Source of the DNA: Blastocatellia bacterium
GTDB lineage: Bacteria; Acidobacteriota; Blastocatellia; Pyrinomonadales; Pyrinomonadaceae
Assembly (NCBI GenBank): GCA_003175865.1
Contig: PSRF01000215.1
Location: forward strand, 1-13,085
Length of the DNA stretch: 13,085 bases
Direction of reading: 5' to 3'
Positions 11,795 through 13,085 of the stretch are shown one piece after another. Below the pieces are notes generated by a model, which searched no databases, was not told where the DNA came from, and worked only from the letters and a program-made list of their open reading frames with translations. Numbering within the stretch: position 1 is the first letter of the stretch; each line of letters opens with the position of its first letter. Both the position numbers and the translations under genes were made by a program.

Positions 11795-13085
11795 ATGAGC
11801 GAAAATTCGACCGAATCAGACGGCGCCCAACCACCCGAAGAGCCGACGCCCGCAAAAACTCATCCGATGAGTAAAGCAGCCGGTGGGGTTACAGCAATTG
11901 TCACTACGCTGAAAACCATTTCATCAGAGATGGGATTGATCCGCGGCAGCCGTACCCTTCTGAAAATTAATCAGGTCGGCGGCGTCGATTGCCCCGGTTG
12001 CGCGTGGCCCGAAGGAGACGACGAACGCTCACACTTTGAGTTCTGTGAAAATGGCGCGAAGCATGTCGCTGATGAAGCAACAACGAAGCGCGTCACTCCG
12101 GAGTTTTTCAGACAGTGGAGTATCGCTGATTTGTCGTTGCAATCCGATCAATGGCTCAACTCGCAAGGACGACTCACGTATCCGATGGTTCGTCGGAGAG
12201 GTACTACCCACTATGAGCCGATCGAGTGGGATAGCGCATTTGAATTGATCGCAACTGAACTTAACTCACTTAATTATCCCGACCAGGCAGTCTTCTACAC
12301 CTCAGGTCGTACAAGCAACGAAGCAGCGTTTCTCTATCAGTTGTTCGCGCGAATGTTCGGCACGAACAATCTGCCCGACTGTTCGAACATGTGCCATGAA
12401 TCCAGTGGTGCGGCGCTTAGTGAAACAATCGGCATTGGCAAAGGAACTGTCACACTCGAAGATTTCGATCATGCGGAAGCGATCTTCGTGATCGGTCAAA
12501 ATCCCGGAACGAATCATCCACGTATGCTGACTTCACTCGAGCGTGCAAAACGGCGAGGCTGTAAGCTCGTACACATCAACCCTCTCCCCGAAGTTGGGAT
12601 GACCCGGTTCAAACACCCGCAGGATGTCATTGGGCTGCTCACCAGAGGAACGCCTCTGGCCGATCTTTTTTTGCAGGTACTCATCAATGGTGACGTCGCA
12701 CTATTGAAGGGGCTGATGAAGGCCGTGCTTGCTGAAGAAGGGGCTTTGGATCAACAGTTCATCAACTCCTTTACTGAAGGCTTTGAGGAATTCCGCGCGG
12801 CATTGGACCAAGTCGATTGGGGAAGCATCGTCAGTCAAAGCGGTGTGTCGAAGGAGTTATTGGAAGCAGCCGCAAAGATTTTTATTAAATCCGAGCGAAC
12901 AATTTTCTGTTGGGCCATGGGCCTGACGCAGCACCGGAATGCTGTAGCCAACATTCAGGAGATAGTCAATCTGATGCTGCTACGAGGTCAGATCGGTAAA
13001 CAGGGAGCTGGTGTATGTCCTGTGCGGGGGCACAGCAACGTGCAAGGTGATCGCACAGTAGGTATTTGGGAAAGTCCAACAACTC
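11795..13085 (+). CDS. FdhF/YdeP family molybdopterin oxidoreductase, N-terminal part (runs off the window)
   Basis: Partial: 430 codons are present, with no stop before the window edge; family members are usually about 750-780 residues. It belongs to the molybdopterin (DMSO reductase) superfamily, in the formate-dehydrogenase-alpha-like group that includes E. coli YdeP. Diagnostic motifs are VDCPGCAWP (64-72) and HFEFCENGAKH (80-90), giving cysteines 66, 69 and 84 in a CxxC-x14-C pattern, and SNMCHESSG (197-205), where Cys200-His201 aligns with the metal-liganding Cys/Sec-His of formate dehydrogenases. IFVIGQNPGTNHPRML (230-245) and KLVHINPLPE (257-266) are typical cofactor-domain stretches. 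The first 25 residues are Pro/Glu/Thr-rich and not conserved-looking. No twin-arginine signal is present, so it is probably cytoplasmic. The reaction is uncertain: relatives are named as formate dehydrogenases, yet YdeP is linked to acid resistance. It diverges from the peptidase. Confidence 0.88.
   Translation, partial: MSENSTESDGAQPPEEPTPAKTHPMSKAAGGVTAIVTTLKTISSEMGLIRGSRTLLKINQVGGVDCPGCAWPEGDDERSHFEFCENGAKHVADEATTKRVTPEFFRQWSIADLSLQSDQWLNSQGRLTYPMVRRRGTTHYEPIEWDSAFELIATELNSLNYPDQAVFYTSGRTSNEAAFLYQLFARMFGTNNLPDCSNMCHESSGAALSETIGIGKGTVTLEDFDHAEAIFVIGQNPGTNHPRMLTSLERAKRRGCKLVHINPLPEVGMTRFKHPQDVIGLLTRGTPLADLFLQVLINGDVALLKGLMKAVLAEEGALDQQFINSFTEGFEEFRAALDQVDWGSIVSQSGVSKELLEAAAKIFIKSERTIFCWAMGLTQHRNAVANIQEIVNLMLLRGQIGKQGAGVCPVRGHSNVQGDRTVGIWESPTT

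Overview
The window reads as chromosomal DNA of a free-living heterotrophic bacterium with moderate GC. My best guess is Acidobacteriota, probably a Blastocatellia-like lineage. The guess rests on the gene mix (secreted M14 peptidase, FdhF/YdeP oxidoreductase, acyl-CoA ligase, giant polytopic membrane protein) and on gaps packed with 7-bp-period arrays and REP-like hairpins, a style I associate with that group. No 16S rRNA or lineage marker is present, so this is inference.

Layout. (1) 39-2179, minus strand: a benzoate-CoA-ligase-like acyl-CoA synthetase followed 74 bp downstream by a PaaI-like hotdog thioesterase, probably one transcription unit; the gap holds a hairpin built from heptad repeats. 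A further heptad array lies beyond the thioesterase stop. (2) 2180-2511: 332 bp without a gene, carrying a candidate promoter for the ligase and three separate inverted repeats. (3) 2512-8310, plus strand: one gene for a 1932-residue membrane protein with about 57 hydrophobic segments and an N-terminal four-cysteine zinc finger of RanBP2 spacing; function unknown. (4) 8311-8465: a convergent gap with a strong 18-bp hairpin and smaller palindromes. (5) 8466-11474, minus strand: a secreted M14-family metallopeptidase of about 1000 residues with a C-terminal glutamine-amidotransferase-like region. (6) 11475-11794: a divergent gap with two more heptad families, a long inverted repeat and candidate promoters. 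(7) 11795 to the window edge, plus strand: the N-terminal 430 codons of a molybdopterin oxidoreductase of the FdhF/YdeP type.

The genes do not form one pathway. The ligase and thioesterase plausibly act on the same acyl- or aryl-CoA pool. The other three look like independent units separated by repeats. The two most interesting features are the giant membrane protein and the set of intergenic arrays, which differ in sequence but share a 7-bp period and, in two gaps, an inverted arrangement. I saw no tRNA, rRNA, CRISPR array, transposase or phage gene.
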